Positions 18,827 through 29,258 are shown, counted from the stretch's first letter. The stretch: DNA of 64,000 bases from Bacillus sp. ISL-7 (GCF_018613065.1 NZ_JAGGQW010000031.1:124001-188000), one strand, 5' to 3'. Made by a program: numbers and translations. Notes: generated by a model from the letters alone, not told the origin.

Positions 18827-19571
18827 AATTTACTTTCGGACCGTGCTCCATTTCCCAAAGCTTTTCAAAAAACGGCTGTCCTTTTATTAAATTTTCACAA
18901 AATGTCTCATGTCGCTTAGACCACCCATACTTTGTTTCCTCAAACAATTGTTCCCATGCAGCTTCAAAATTTAATTCTTGAATGGTTGAATAATGCTCCG
19001 GGCACCATTCGGTATACCAATATCTAACTTCTGCTTCATTACTAGATGAGAGCAATTGATCTAAAGCCATAAATAACAGTTGTTTTAATTGACGCTCTTT
19101 TCTTGTTAAACCTCTCATTAGTTCTGGTTCAGGTGAGAGAATATGATAGTCCTTCATTTTTTCCTGCTCATAAAAATGATATTTAGTAGCCTCGTGTTGG
19201 GCAATCATTTCGTACACCAATTGCTCTTGTCTAGGAATTAACCGACTTTTTCGAATCGGGATATTATAGCCTATGGTATCAATTGCTAAGATCCCAATTC
19301 CATCCGTTACCACGAAGCAATAGTCAAGTTGAACTCTTTCATGGTTTTTTCTTAAATAGGCTTTCTGATAAATATCATCTAGAAGTTGTTGAGGTAATTC
19401 CGACAAATCGTTTTCAATGTACTTAAACAAAACAGGCTCAACTTTTATCAGTGGTACCTGATCTAACAGTTCCACCCCGTCATCCTTACGCCATTCATGA
19501 AAGTGACATACATTATAACCGTTTTCTTCCCCTTCAAACCAATTTACCCATACATCATGAAGATACAACAT
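18825..19571 (-). CDS. yjbA: UPF0736 protein YjbA
   Basis: A 248-residue soluble protein closely matching B. subtilis YjbA from [20 protein letters not shown] through [19 protein letters not shown]. The family is confined to Bacillaceae and has no known activity. The start at 19571 has GTGAGGGG upstream; five more in-frame codons upstream are not supported. Transcribed alone, convergent with trpS and following the app operon in the conserved order app-yjbA-trpS. The 19587-19756 gap upstream holds no recognisable element. Confidence 0.93.
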   Translation of the reverse strand: MLYLHDVWVNWFEGEENGYNVCHFHEWRKDDGVELLDQVPLIKVEPVLFKYIENDLSELPQQLLDDIYQKAYLRKNHERVQLDYCFVVTDGIGILAIDTIGYNIPIRKSRLIPRQEQLVYEMIAQHEATKYHFYEQEKMKDYHILSPEPELMRGLTRKERQLKQLLFMALDQLLSSSNEAEVRYWYTEWCPEHYSTIQELNFEAAWEQLFEETKYGWSKRHETFCENLIKGQPFFEKLWEMEHGPKVN

Positions 19572-19756
19572 TTTACAACCCCTCACTTCAAGAAACTGTT
19601 TGTAAATCAGTATGGGCAGACCTTAGTTAAATTATTCCTTTATATATATTTTGCTCCAATTTCAATGATTGACCTAATTTTTTAGCACTTGTCCTATTAT
19701 ATATCTTAATGTATATGGGTATATGATATTGGTTATTCCAGAATGAAGAGAATAAC

Positions 19757-19787
19757 AAAAAAATCTACCACATTAATGGCAGATTTT
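19757..19787 (-). terminator. Terminator of the app operon
   Basis: AAAATCTGCCA / TGGTAGATTTT (minus strand) forms the stem and is followed by a run of T; it overlaps the appC stop codon. Confidence 0.8.
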
Positions 19788-20697
19788 ATCTTTTTGATTT
19801 TGGATTGAAAGCATCCTTTAGTCCTTCTCCGATAAAGTTTATCGATAAAATAGTAATCGTTATAATTAATGCCGGCGGTACCCATATCCAAAGCTTAAAT
19901 TGGAGAACATCCGGCTCGTTTGCCGAATTCAACATATTTCCCCAACTTGGAATTTCCTGAGGGACACCAAAGCCAAGAAAACTTAATCCTGTTTCAGCGA
20001 CAATCATTGTCGCAAATGTAATCGTCGCTTGCACGATAATAGTAGATAAAATGTTTGGTAATAGATGTTTCATAATTACTTTGGCTGGTGAACAACCAAT
20101 TGAAATAGCTGCCGTAATATATTCATTTTCTTTTTCAGCGAGGATTTTACTACGGACAATCCGGGCGATTCCCCCCCAGCTTAACAAGCTAATGGTTCCG
20201 ATTAATACCCATAACCCATTTACTTTTCCAAAAAGAATGGCATTAAGGACTATTACAAATACTAGAAATGGAAAGTTTAAGATAAAATCAGTAAATCTCA
20301 TTAATATACTATCTACTGCTCCACCAAAATAACCTGAAATAGAGCCGATCAATGTTCCAAGTAAAATGACAAATAATGTACAACTCATTCCAACTAATAA
20401 CGATATGCGGCCCCCATAGAGTAATCTCGTAAAAACATCCCGCCCGGCTTTATCCGTTCCAAGCCAATGATCACCCGATGGTTCTAACGACATTTGGCCA
20501 ATATTAATTCTCGTAATATCTGCAGTGGTAATAAAAGGAGCTAGTATCGAAACAATAGTAACAATTAATAAAAAGGTAAAGCTGACCATTGCTAATTTAT
20601 TTTTTACAAATTTCTTCCGAGCAATGGCAAAAGGAGATAAACTTTTTTTCGGGGGTGTTACGATAACATTTTTTTCGTATTGTGTTACGACTTTCAT
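19786..20697 (-). CDS. appC: Peptide ABC importer permease AppC
   Basis: A 303-residue permease, the same length as B. subtilis AppC. A cytoplasmic N-terminus (SPFAIARKKFVKNKLAMVSF) leads into TM1. A short periplasmic part with HWLGTDKAGRDVFTRLLYGGR, further helices and the EAA loop ISIGCSPAKVIMKHLLPN follow, then the end NFIGEGLKDAFNPKSKR. Last gene of appDFABC. It is paralogous to OppC but lacks its long extracytoplasmic insert. Confidence 0.93.
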   Translation of the reverse strand: MKVVTQYEKNVIVTPPKKSLSPFAIARKKFVKNKLAMVSFTFLLIVTIVSILAPFITTADITRINIGQMSLEPSGDHWLGTDKAGRDVFTRLLYGGRISLLVGMSCTLFVILLGTLIGSISGYFGGAVDSILMRFTDFILNFPFLVFVIVLNAILFGKVNGLWVLIGTISLLSWGGIARIVRSKILAEKENEYITAAISIGCSPAKVIMKHLLPNILSTIIVQATITFATMIVAETGLSFLGFGVPQEIPSWGNMLNSANEPDVLQFKLWIWVPPALIITITILSINFIGEGLKDAFNPKSKR

Positions 20698-20708
20698 TTT
20701 TTCTCCCC

Positions 20709-21674
20709 CTAATCTAGCCTAATTCTCGGATCTACAACACCATATAATACATCCGCTACTAAATTGCCGATAAGTGTTAAGAAAGAGAAAAACATGGTCA
20801 ATGTCATTAATACTGGATAATCTCTTGTCCCGACAGACTGCAGGAATAATTGTCCAAGACCTGGATATGTAAAAATCGTCTCGGTGATAATAGCACCACT
20901 AATAATGGCAACAATATCAAAGCCTAAAAAGGTTATAAGTGGGATAATTGAGTTTCTTAAAATATGAACATTGTATATCTTACTTTCCGGAGTCCCTTTT
21001 GCACGAGCAGTACGAACATAATCTTTACGACTATTTTCAATAATATCGTTACGTAAAAATTGTGTATAACTTGCTGTACTTAATAATCCAAGTACGATAG
21101 CTGGTAAAAAAACATGGTGAAAACGGCTTAGCCACCATTCTAAGGTTCCATCTGTAACACCAATGTCTACTGAGCCATTAGATGGAAACCAGCCTAACTT
21201 AAATGAAAAGAAAAAGATGGCGAATACCCCTGCAATAAAGGATGGAATTGCCAAGCCTATGTAGTTTAATCCTCCTATTAGGTTATCCATTAAGGTATAC
21301 GGCTTTCGACCTGCATATGAACCCATAAAAAATGCAAGGACGTATGTTATTAAGATAGCTGAAATGCCTAATAGTATGGTGTTAGGGAGACGTTCTCCAA
21401 TAACCTCAGATACAGCAATTTTGAATCGTGTTGATTTCCCAAAATCCCCCTCCACGAAACCACTAATCCAACGGAAATACTGCTGAGGCATCGGATCATT
21501 GTATCCCAATTTCTCACGCATTTCTGCGATGTATTCTGGATTTGTATTTCTTGGATCAATCTCTCCACTAAGAGAATCCCCCGGCATGAATTTTGCCAAG
21601 GAAAACACTACTATGGAAGTAAGGAGTAACATTGGAATCATTCCCAATATTCTACGAAATGCATATTTCAACAT
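20709..21674 (-). CDS. appB: Peptide ABC importer permease AppB
   Basis: A 321-residue permease with the N-terminal MLKYAFRRILGMIPMLLLTS, GYNDPMPQQYFRWI, the EAA-loop ARAKGTPESKIYNVHILRN and the terminal YGVVDPRIRLD of the DppB/OppB family. ATG at 21674 is preferred over the one at 21680, because AAGGAG lies 7 nt before the former and abuts the latter. It pairs with AppC. A 165-bp gap with a 15-bp hairpin separates it from appA. Confidence 0.93.
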   Translation of the reverse strand: MLKYAFRRILGMIPMLLLTSIVVFSLAKFMPGDSLSGEIDPRNTNPEYIAEMREKLGYNDPMPQQYFRWISGFVEGDFGKSTRFKIAVSEVIGERLPNTILLGISAILITYVLAFFMGSYAGRKPYTLMDNLIGGLNYIGLAIPSFIAGVFAIFFFSFKLGWFPSNGSVDIGVTDGTLEWWLSRFHHVFLPAIVLGLLSTASYTQFLRNDIIENSRKDYVRTARAKGTPESKIYNVHILRNSIIPLITFLGFDIVAIISGAIITETIFTYPGLGQLFLQSVGTRDYPVLMTLTMFFSFLTLIGNLVADVLYGVVDPRIRLD

Positions 21675-21733
21675 GTGCATTCTCCTTGTCTATAAGCTTT
21701 GGTAACCACAAGCTGTATATCTCGACTAATTTG

Positions 21734-21769
21734 TTCAAATGGGAGAAGCAAAGCCTTCTCCCATTTGAA
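21734..21769 (-). other. 15-bp intercistronic hairpin between appA and appB
   Basis: The left arm (21734-21748) and right arm (21755-21769) are perfectly complementary (core AAATGGGAGAAG / CTTCTCCCATTT), loop of 6. No T-run follows on the minus strand, so a role as RNase barrier stabilising appA mRNA is more likely than termination. Confidence 0.65.
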
Positions 21770-21838
21770 GTTCAAAATTGAGTTGTCAGTATTAGTAAGC
21801 CCTTAAAACAAATTGTATTAACTTTTTAGAAAACTGTA

Positions 21839-23554
21839 CTATTGTTTTATCCACCATTCGTTTGGACGGTTCATACCAGATACGTCAAATTTAACTTCCT
21901 GAACTCGCTTGCTAACAGCCATTGTTTCTTCTAGTTCAGCAATTGGTAATACGGGAAGATCTTGCATGAATAGTTTTTGCCATTGTACATAAAGATCCTT
22001 ACGTTTTTCGTTATCTGTTCCAACAACACTGATATCAAGTGCTTGATCCAACAATTTATCACTGTCCGCATTTACCCAGCGTGGATAGTTCCAAAGTGCT
22101 TTTGAGCCCCAAAGTGGCGTTGGATCTGGATCTGCACCAGTTGACCAGCCTCCGAAGAATACTTCCATTGATTTGTCCGCTTTTTCAAGCATTTCATAGT
22201 AAAGATTTACGTCAGTCATCGTTAATTTAGTTTTCAATCCAACAGCTTCCCAATATTGAGTCATTGCTTTGGCACGAGATTCAAAAGTTGGGTTATCCGT
22301 TGCATAGTGGCTGAAGTTTACAACGAATTTCTTACCGTTTGGATCTTCACGGAATCCATCGCCATCAATGTCTTTGTAGCCTGCTTCATCTAATAGTGAT
22401 TTAGCTTTTTCCGGATCATATTTGTATTGCTCTAAATCTTCATTAGGTGCTGCAATCCAATGGTTTGTCGGGATTGGACGGTTCACAGGTTTACCTACAC
22501 CAAAGAAGAACGCCTTAACCCATTCCTCACGATTGATTGCATAATACATTGCTTCACGAAGCTTTTTCTCTTGGTATTTTGGTTCGTTCATGACATTTTT
22601 CTCGCCATCCCAAGTACCTAATCTGAAACCAACATAGTAATAGCTTACGCCAGGATAAGTTACTGCGTTTACATTATCCAGCGCTTTAACTTGATCAATA
22701 ATACTAGGATGGAAAGAAGTCATATCAAGCGTTCCGTTTTTAAGTTCTCCTACAGAAAGAGATGGGTCGATCACTTTAACAACGACTTTTTCGATATGCG
22801 GTTTGCCTCCGAAGTAATCATCAAAGCGCTCCATTTCAACTGATTCACCGGGGATAATTTTAGAAACTTTAAATGGTCCTAAACCAACTGGCTTTGTACG
22901 AACCTGTTCAGACCCCATCATATCTTTTACAGCAATTCCTTTAAATGCTGTACGGTTCATAGGGTATGTCCAAAGATTATCCAAGTTGTTTACACGGGCC
23001 TTATCGAATGTAATTTGAATGTGGTAATCGTCGACTACTTTAATACCAGCGATTTCCTTTGCTTTACCATCATGATAATCTTGTGCACCCATAATGTTTC
23101 TTACGTTATCAAAGCGCGGACCTTCATAATCCTTGTCAGCAACAACTTTCAAAGCGAATTCCCAGTCCTTAACTGATAATTCGTCCCCGTTGTGCCATTT
23201 AACACCTTGTTTGATTTCGAAGTCAAACACTTTATTGTCTGCTGTTTTCCATGAGGCGATATGTGGTTGTGCCTTTAGGTTCTCATCATAATCAATTAAG
23301 TTTTCATCAAAGAAATCAATTACATATGCATCAGTTTGTGTACCATAAAAAGAGTAGTTGAATTTACCTTCAGGTGCTGAATCCAATGCATAGACTAGTG
23401 TACCGCCATCCTGTGGTTTTCCGGCTGTTTCGCCGCTTTTACCTTCATTTTCATTTTTCTTTGTACCCGCTTTTTCACCGCCGCTGCAAGCTGCTAAAAA
23501 TGCGGACAGAACCAGCATTAATGCTGCTAACATAAGCATACTTCTCTTCTTCAT
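21839..23554 (-). CDS. appA: Oligopeptide-binding lipoprotein AppA
   Basis: A 571-residue SBP family 5 lipoprotein. The signal peptide MKKRSMLMLAALMLVLS leads to lipobox LAAC (Cys23), followed by a Gly/Lys/Glu-rich linker. GVKWHNGDELSVKDWEFALK (about 114-133) and VFFGGWSTGADPDPTPLWG near the C-terminus are family motifs. It sits between appF and appB as in B. subtilis appDFABC. In strain 168 appA carries a frameshift; here the gene is full length, so the App importer is probably functional. Confidence 0.95.
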   Translation of the reverse strand: MKKRSMLMLAALMLVLSAFLAACSGGEKAGTKKNENEGKSGETAGKPQDGGTLVYALDSAPEGKFNYSFYGTQTDAYVIDFFDENLIDYDENLKAQPHIASWKTADNKVFDFEIKQGVKWHNGDELSVKDWEFALKVVADKDYEGPRFDNVRNIMGAQDYHDGKAKEIAGIKVVDDYHIQITFDKARVNNLDNLWTYPMNRTAFKGIAVKDMMGSEQVRTKPVGLGPFKVSKIIPGESVEMERFDDYFGGKPHIEKVVVKVIDPSLSVGELKNGTLDMTSFHPSIIDQVKALDNVNAVTYPGVSYYYVGFRLGTWDGEKNVMNEPKYQEKKLREAMYYAINREEWVKAFFFGVGKPVNRPIPTNHWIAAPNEDLEQYKYDPEKAKSLLDEAGYKDIDGDGFREDPNGKKFVVNFSHYATDNPTFESRAKAMTQYWEAVGLKTKLTMTDVNLYYEMLEKADKSMEVFFGGWSTGADPDPTPLWGSKALWNYPRWVNADSDKLLDQALDISVVGTDNEKRKDLYVQWQKLFMQDLPVLPIAELEETMAVSKRVQEVKFDVSGMNRPNEWWIKQ

Positions 23555-23629
23555 TTGTTTCCCCCCTAATTGTTTTATATTTATCCTTTTGCAACAGACT
23601 AGCTCCAGCCCCTAGTCACTTTCACTTTT

Positions 23630-24640
23630 CTAGTAAAGGTGGCAAGCTACTCGATGAGAGGGCTTCACCTCCTTTAATACTGGCTTACTTTTAGAACATT
23701 CCTCCATTGCCATTGGGCAGCGGGGATGGAATGTGCATCCAGATGGAGGACTGATAGGGCTTGGCACATCACCTTTTAAAATGACCCGCTCCCTTTTCAC
23801 CCTGGGATCTGGAGTTGGAATAGCTGAAATTAATGCCTGTGTATATGGATGGAGAGGTTTAGCGTATAGGTTGTCTTTATCCGAAACCTCAACCATATTC
23901 CCTAAGTACATAACACCTATTCGGTCACTCATGTGTTTAACAACACTTAAGTCATGCGCAATGAAAAGAAAAGTAAGATCAAATTCTTCCTGTAAGTCCT
24001 TTAACAGGTTTAATACCTGTGATTGGACGGACACGTCTAGTGCTGAAACCGGTTCATCGGCGATAATTAATTTGGGTTTTAATGCTAGAGCTCTTGCTAT
24101 TCCAATTCTTTGGCGCTGTCCCCCAGAAAATTCGTGGGCATACTTGTAATAGGCATCGGGCGGCAAGCCTACTTTATCTAACAAATCCATGACTTCCCGT
24201 TTTAACTCAGCTTTATCTTTTTTTGAAAAATTATAAATGGGTTCTGCAATTATATCTCCAACCATTTGCATGGGATTCAAGGAAGCATAGGGATCCTGAA
24301 AGACCATCTGCATATCTTTGCGAATCTCTCGAAGTGATTTACCAGTTACTTTGGTAATGTCTTTTCCATTAAAGAGAATTTGTCCCCCCGTTGGTTTAAG
24401 TAAACGAAGAATGGTTCTCCCTGCCGTAGATTTGCCACATCCGGATTCACCTACTAGTCCAAGAGTTTCTCCTTTTTTTATCTCAAAAGAGATATTATCT
24501 ACCGCTTTTACATTTCCAATAGTGCGCTTGAAGAACCCACCTTTGACTGGGTAATAGGTTTTAAGATTTTTAATCTCTAATAGATTTTCAGATTGAGAGG
24601 AAGAATGGACTTCCTTTTTATGTATATAAATGGTACTCAT
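23630..24640 (-). CDS. appF: Peptide ABC importer ATPase AppF
   Basis: A 336-residue ABC ATPase. Walker A GESGCGKSTAGRT, Q-loop MVFQDPYASLNPM, signature FSGGQRQRIGIARAL and Walker B LIIADEPVSALD are intact. The C-terminal extension holds a cysteine cluster (SGCTFHPRCPMAMEEC, with a final Cys in RVACHLY) of the type that binds an Fe-S cluster in related dipeptide-transporter ATPases; the OppD/F pair here lacks it. The ATG overlaps the appD stop by 4 nt. Confidence 0.94.
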   Translation of the reverse strand: MSTIYIHKKEVHSSSQSENLLEIKNLKTYYPVKGGFFKRTIGNVKAVDNISFEIKKGETLGLVGESGCGKSTAGRTILRLLKPTGGQILFNGKDITKVTGKSLREIRKDMQMVFQDPYASLNPMQMVGDIIAEPIYNFSKKDKAELKREVMDLLDKVGLPPDAYYKYAHEFSGGQRQRIGIARALALKPKLIIADEPVSALDVSVQSQVLNLLKDLQEEFDLTFLFIAHDLSVVKHMSDRIGVMYLGNMVEVSDKDNLYAKPLHPYTQALISAIPTPDPRVKRERVILKGDVPSPISPPSGCTFHPRCPMAMEECSKSKPVLKEVKPSHRVACHLY

Positions 24641-25662
24641 TTTTTCACCCCTTCCCTTGGCTTGCTAGTTTCAAAGAGCAAACAGGCAACCTCATGGCCT
24701 TGTTCAACATCTTCAAGCAAAGGGGTAATTTTAGTGCATTCAGGCATGGCGTTTGGACATCGATGGGCAAATCGGCAGCCAGTTTTCGGCATATTTATAA
24801 GCGATGGGACGATACCTTTAATCGAACTTAACCGTTCTTCTTGTCCATCCAATTTCGGGATTGCCCCTAAGAGCAAACCTGTATATGGATGTTTAGGATT
24901 ATGGAAAAGTGTATCCACATCGGTCCGTTCTACAATCCTTCCAGCATACATCACCATTACTTCGTCACACATTTCAGCAATTACACCCAAATCATGTGTA
25001 ATCAAAATAACAGACATATCATTTACGGCTTGTATATCTTTTAAAAGTTCGAGAATTTGGGCTTGAACGGTAACATCGAGGGCAGTGGTTGGCTCATCAG
25101 CAATTAATAATCTAGGCTGACAAGCAATGGCAATGGCGATCATGACGCGTTGTCTCATCCCGCCTGATAATTGGTGCGGATACTCATCAACGAGTTTTTC
25201 TGGCCGGGAGATTCCAACACTTTTCAATAAGGCGATCGATTTTAACCGAGCCTCTTTTTTAGTAATCTTTGTATGGTTAAAAAGGACTTCTTGGAGTTGA
25301 TATCCAATTGTAAAGACTGGATTTAATGAGGTCATTGGTTCTTGGAAAATCATGGAGACGTCTTTCCCACGGATTTTATTGATTTGTGATTCGGACATTT
25401 TCTCAAGATTTACTCCATCAAAAATGACTTCACCTGATTTTATTTTTCCACTTCCTTTCGGGAGTAACTTCATAATCGAAAGGCTCAAAACAGACTTACC
25501 ACAACCAGATTCTCCAACAATACCGATAATTTCCCCTGGCATTACATTGAACGAAACATTTTCTACTGCATTATAATCAGTTCCGTCAATATCAAAAGCG
25601 GTCTGTAAATTTTTCACTTCAAGCAATGGTGCCTCTTTGTGCAGCGATTTTTTTGCGCTCAT
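24637..25662 (-). CDS. appD: Peptide ABC importer ATPase AppD
   Basis: A 341-residue ABC ATPase and first gene of appDFABC. Walker A GESGCGKSVLSLS, Q-loop MIFQEPMTSLNPV, signature LSGGMRQRVMIAIAI and Walker B LLIADEPTTALD are complete. The C-terminus carries the cysteine motif GCRFAHRCPNAMPEC plus a late Cys in HEVACLLF, probably an Fe-S site as in AppF. The app operon is separated from yjaZ by the yjaZ terminator and about 110 bp of AT-rich leader. Confidence 0.94.
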   Translation of the reverse strand: MSAKKSLHKEAPLLEVKNLQTAFDIDGTDYNAVENVSFNVMPGEIIGIVGESGCGKSVLSLSIMKLLPKGSGKIKSGEVIFDGVNLEKMSESQINKIRGKDVSMIFQEPMTSLNPVFTIGYQLQEVLFNHTKITKKEARLKSIALLKSVGISRPEKLVDEYPHQLSGGMRQRVMIAIAIACQPRLLIADEPTTALDVTVQAQILELLKDIQAVNDMSVILITHDLGVIAEMCDEVMVMYAGRIVERTDVDTLFHNPKHPYTGLLLGAIPKLDGQEERLSSIKGIVPSLINMPKTGCRFAHRCPNAMPECTKITPLLEDVEQGHEVACLLFETSKPREGVKK

Positions 25663-25786
25663 AGTACACCTTCCAACTTTTTTTAATTATTCAGTTTATT
25701 CTATATATTCAATAAAATTCTATTACAGAATTGTTACAATTGCAAGATTTTTTTGCACAATTTCTAATATATGTTATTTCATCATT

Positions 25787-25815
25787 AAAAAAAGCCTTAT
25801 TTCACTGGCTTTTTT
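25787..25815 (-). terminator. yjaZ terminator
   Basis: AAAAAAGCC (25788-25796) pairs with GGCTTTTTT (25807-25815); the right arm overlaps the end of yjaZ on the minus strand. Confidence 0.7.
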
Positions 25816-26602
25816 CGAAGGTCTTATTATAGTATTCTAGATATTTTATTGCAGGATTTATAAAAGATAGTTTTGTAGAATAATTATTGTTTTTGTAAAA
25901 ATGTTCAATCAAATGATATCCTGCAGCATAACCTAATAGATTTGGCAGTCTTCCTCCTCCATAAAGTAATTCATCGTGTTTCTTTTCATGTTTTTTTGTG
26001 TTTAGCTGTTCTTTCAAATATTTCTCCCAAAAATTTAATAACTCCTTTTCTTTATAAATACGGCACCATGGAGCTAAATATTCCCGTCCACAATTTTTTA
26101 AAACTGCATATTCTGCCAGTCCTTCTATGATAATGGAATCAAGCAAAGTATAGTCTTCCAGCCTTTTATCTAACAACCTAAGCCGGCAGACGTGGTGGTA
26201 TTCATGAATCAAAAGTGCCTCTACTTCTTTTGGGTCATCATAAGTAGAGAGAAAAAGAAACATTTTATCAGGGAACGAAACACCAGCCTTGCTTTTAGCT
26301 TCTCTGATAAAAAAACCTCCTGACTGTGCTACTGGAAAGAGAAAAATTGGTATGTCAGGGCCATTCCATTTATGTTTATATTTATTAAATAGACGCTCTA
26401 CTTTATCCCATGCTTTTTGTTCCTTCATCTGAACAAGATTGTTCCTTGCGGCCCTAGACGGCCGATACATCCCAAAACCCATCAATTGATTATAAATTTC
26501 CTTTGCGGTTTGTTTTTTAAAATATGGCTCTAATCTTTTACAAATCTTAACGGGTCTGTCAATCTCCTCCTCTAACCATTGCTCTGTTCGAATGATTCCC
26601 AT
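25802..26602 (-). CDS. yjaZ: YjaZ, DUF2268 putative zinc protease
   Basis: A 266-residue protein of the DUF2268 family, predicted to be a zinc-dependent peptidase. The metal motif is ALLIHEYHHVCRLRLL (HEYHH, about 136-140), followed by IIEGLAEYAV with a likely third Glu ligand. No signal peptide is evident. The start at 26602 (MGIIRTEQWLEEE) follows GGGGTGA; a longer frame from 26629 is less likely. It lies between fabF and appD, as in B. subtilis. Substrate unknown. Confidence 0.88.
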   Translation of the reverse strand: MGIIRTEQWLEEEIDRPVKICKRLEPYFKKQTAKEIYNQLMGFGMYRPSRAARNNLVQMKEQKAWDKVERLFNKYKHKWNGPDIPIFLFPVAQSGGFFIREAKSKAGVSFPDKMFLFLSTYDDPKEVEALLIHEYHHVCRLRLLDKRLEDYTLLDSIIIEGLAEYAVLKNCGREYLAPWCRIYKEKELLNFWEKYLKEQLNTKKHEKKHDELLYGGGRLPNLLGYAAGYHLIEHFYKNNNYSTKLSFINPAIKYLEYYNKTFEKSQ

Positions 26603-26696
26603 TACTTCACCCCATTTAACTTCACTCACTCTCTGATCAGTTTATTAAACGTAACAAAAGTGGTTCATGTATTTCTGAGGTATTATTTCTCAAAAA

Positions 26697-26730
26697 AAAT
26701 TCGACCAGAAAATATCTCTGGCCGAATTTT
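26697..26730 (-). terminator. fabH-fabF terminator
   Basis: AAAATTCGGCCAGA / TCTGGTCGAATTTT (minus strand) with one mismatch, then a T-run, just past the fabF stop. Confidence 0.8.
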
Positions 26731-26734
26731 TTAC

Positions 26735-27973
26735 TTATTCATATTTTTTGAAAACAATCGTTGCGTTGTGGCCGCCAAAGCCTAGCGAATTACTCATGGC
26801 TGCTTTAATTTCTTTCGAACGTGCTTTATTGACGACATAATCTAAGTCACATTCAGGGTCAGGTGTTTCATAATTCATTGTTGGAGGAAGGATGCTGTCT
26901 CTTATTGCTAAAACAGTGAAAATCGCTTCGACACCACCTGCTGCACCTAGAAGGTGTCCTGTCATAGATTTAGTTGAGCTGATTGCTAATTTATATGCAT
27001 GTTCGCCAAATACTTCCTTTACCGCAAGGGTTTCAAACTTGTCATTATATTCAGTACTAGTCCCGTGCGCATTCACATAATCAATTTCCTCAGGTTTTAA
27101 TCCGCCATCATTAATAGCCATTTTCATTGCACGGGCACCACCTTCACCACCAGGTGCTGGTGCAGTTATATGATAAGCATCACCAGTTGCCCCATAACCA
27201 ATAATTTCGGCATAGATTTTAGCACCACGTGCTAAGGCATGATCAAGTTCCTCCAGAACAATGATCCCGGCACCTTCACCTATAACAAAGCCATCGCGGT
27301 TTTTATCGAATGGTCTGCTAGCTGTCTTCGGGTCTGGATTTGTTGAAAGAGCCGTATTCGCGCAGAAGCCTGCGACAGACATTTTTGTAATTGGTGCTTC
27401 CGCTCCGCCGGTCACCATTGCATCTGCATCACCGCGTTGAATTACTTTAAAGGCATCACCTATGGAATTAGTTCCTGTTGCACAGGCAGTTACTGTACAA
27501 GAATTGAACCCTCTTGCCCCAAGTATAATTGAAACCTGTCCTGTTGCCATATCAGGAATCAACATTGGTACAAAGAATGGGCTTACACGCTTGTAGCCTC
27601 TCTTCTGAAATATTTCGTATTGCTGTTCAAATGTTTCCATTCCGCCGATGCCAGAACCAATCCATACTCCAACACGATGGGAGTTATCTTCATTAATAGT
27701 TAAATTAGCATCTTTTACTGCCATTAATGCCGATGCAACTGCAAATTGTGTAAAACGGTCCATTTTGCGTGCATCTTTTCTATCCATAAAGGCTTCTGGG
27801 TTAAAATCAGTAGATTCTGCGGCAACTTTTGCAGGATATTCATCTGCATTAACTCTTGTCAATGGCCCAATCCCTGATTTACCTTCTAATATGTGCTTCC
27901 ATGTTGTTTCAGCATCATTTCCAAGTGGGGTTACTGCACCTACGCCTGTTACAACGACCCTGCGCTTTTCCAT
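26735..27973 (-). CDS. fabF: Beta-ketoacyl-ACP synthase II
   Basis: A 412-residue condensing enzyme of fatty acid elongation (KAS II). It joins malonyl-ACP to acyl-ACP in the cytoplasm. The nucleophile is Cys164 in [11 protein letters not shown]; the two active-site histidines lie in [12 protein letters not shown] (about 304) and [12 protein letters not shown] (about 341). ATG 27973 has AAGGAG upstream; six more codons in frame are not favoured. It follows fabH with about 60 bp between them in a two-gene operon under a FapR-like site. Confidence 0.97.
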   Translation of the reverse strand: MEKRRVVVTGVGAVTPLGNDAETTWKHILEGKSGIGPLTRVNADEYPAKVAAESTDFNPEAFMDRKDARKMDRFTQFAVASALMAVKDANLTINEDNSHRVGVWIGSGIGGMETFEQQYEIFQKRGYKRVSPFFVPMLIPDMATGQVSIILGARGFNSCTVTACATGTNSIGDAFKVIQRGDADAMVTGGAEAPITKMSVAGFCANTALSTNPDPKTASRPFDKNRDGFVIGEGAGIIVLEELDHALARGAKIYAEIIGYGATGDAYHITAPAPGGEGGARAMKMAINDGGLKPEEIDYVNAHGTSTEYNDKFETLAVKEVFGEHAYKLAISSTKSMTGHLLGAAGGVEAIFTVLAIRDSILPPTMNYETPDPECDLDYVVNKARSKEIKAAMSNSLGFGGHNATIVFKKYE

Positions 27974-28034
27974 TTTATCTATCTCCTTCATTTCGTATCT
28001 TGTTTCGTATGGTTATTTATCAAAAAAAATCTCT

Positions 28035-28967
28035 TTATTTTCCCCATCTAATGGCAATTGCTCCCCAAGTTAAGCCTCCGCCGAAGCCAACCATGACAAT
28101 GAGGTCATCATCTTTAATTCTTCCCTCTTCTAAATCTTCCACAATCGAAATTGGAATCGATGCAGCAGAAGTATTACCATATTTATTAATCGTTTTGGAC
28201 ATTTTTTCGACTGGCAGCTCTAATCTTTGTCTAGATGCTTCCATAATACGAATATTGGCCTGATGAGGAATAAGGAAATCAACATCATCCTTTGTTAAAC
28301 CTGCTTTTTCGAGAACATTGATACAGCTTTCCCCCATTTGCCTTACAGCAAATTTGAACACTTCTCTACCATTCATAATAATATATTCATCCTGGTAAAG
28401 GTGTTTTGATCCAGTCCCATCTGCTCCAAGCTCAAAGGAAAGGATTCCGCGATTTTCTGAAACAGGTCCAATTATGGTGGCACCAGCCCCGTCCCCAAAC
28501 AATACTGCCGTATTGCGGTCACTCCAGTCAGTAACTTTCGAAAGCTTTTCCACGCCAACGACTAGGACATATTTATAAACTTCGGTTTCAATGAATTGTT
28601 TCGCTGTCACAATTCCGTACATGAAGCCAGCACATGCTGCACTGACATCCATCGCTGCCGCCTTTTTTGCCCCCAGCCTTTCTTGAATTCTGCAGGCAAC
28701 CGATGGAAAAGGTGTATCAGGTGTAACGGTAGCTACCAAAATTAAATCAATCTCTTCCGCGGTAATTCCAGCATCTTGAATGGCCTGTTTTGCTGCTTCA
28801 AATGCCATATCTGATGTATTAACATCATCGGCAGCAATTCTTCTTTCTTCGATACCTGTCATCGTACGAATCCATTCATCAGAGGTATCCATTATTTTTT
28901 CTAAATCTTTATTGGTGACAATTTTCTCTGGTAAATACCTGCCAATCCCAACAATACCTGCTTTCAC
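28035..28967 (-). CDS. fabH: Beta-ketoacyl-ACP synthase III
   Basis: A 310-residue KAS III that starts fatty acid synthesis by condensing acyl-CoA (branched primers in Bacillus) with malonyl-ACP. The catalytic triad is visible: Cys112 in [11 protein letters not shown], His in [10 protein letters not shown] (about 237) and Asn in [11 protein letters not shown] (about 267). GTG at 28967 aligns with the known MKAGI start of FabHA and has AAGGAG 9 nt upstream; a TTG three codons earlier is the alternative. B. subtilis has two paralogues; only this FabHA-type copy is in the window. Confidence 0.97.
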   Translation of the reverse strand: MKAGIVGIGRYLPEKIVTNKDLEKIMDTSDEWIRTMTGIEERRIAADDVNTSDMAFEAAKQAIQDAGITAEEIDLILVATVTPDTPFPSVACRIQERLGAKKAAAMDVSAACAGFMYGIVTAKQFIETEVYKYVLVVGVEKLSKVTDWSDRNTAVLFGDGAGATIIGPVSENRGILSFELGADGTGSKHLYQDEYIIMNGREVFKFAVRQMGESCINVLEKAGLTKDDVDFLIPHQANIRIMEASRQRLELPVEKMSKTINKYGNTSAASIPISIVEDLEEGRIKDDDLIVMVGFGGGLTWGAIAIRWGK

Positions 28968-29026
28968 AAGTTCCAACTCCTTTTTTTTCGCAAGATTCTC
29001 TATATCCTAAAGTTTAATATCAATTA

Positions 29027-29072
29027 TTATGACTTGGTACTAATTTTATCAAATAAAGCCTATTTTAAGCAA
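29027..29072 (-). promoter_or_regulatory. fabH promoter with FapR-like operator
   Basis: On the minus strand TTGCTT (29067-29072) and TAAAAT (29043-29048) are 18 bp apart. TTAGTACCAAGTCATAA (29027-29043) lies immediately downstream. It is an imperfect palindrome resembling the FapR operator of the TTAGTACC...GGTACTAA type, with a perfect left half. FapR represses fabHA-fabF in B. subtilis until malonyl-CoA binds, and this position over the start site fits. Confidence 0.7.
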
Positions 29073-29230
29073 CTGTTTCTTCTTATTTCTCTCTCCGAAT
29101 AAGTATATTCCATTAAAAAAAATGGCTAATTAAACTTTGCAGTTGATTTACACTTCAGGCGCTTCTCTCCAATAAAACTTGGCTGTAAAATCAACAAATA
29201 ATCCTTAACATAGCAAAAAAAATAAATAAG

Positions 29231-29255
29231 CCCCCTATTACGAGAGCTTACTTCC
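29231..29255 (-). terminator. med-comZ terminator
   Basis: AAGCTCTC / GGGGGCTT forms a short imperfect stem after comZ, followed by TATTTATTTTTTT on the minus strand. The remaining gap up to 29026 has no gene; the yjzB gene present here in B. subtilis was not found. Confidence 0.5.
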
Positions 29256-29258
29256 TTT

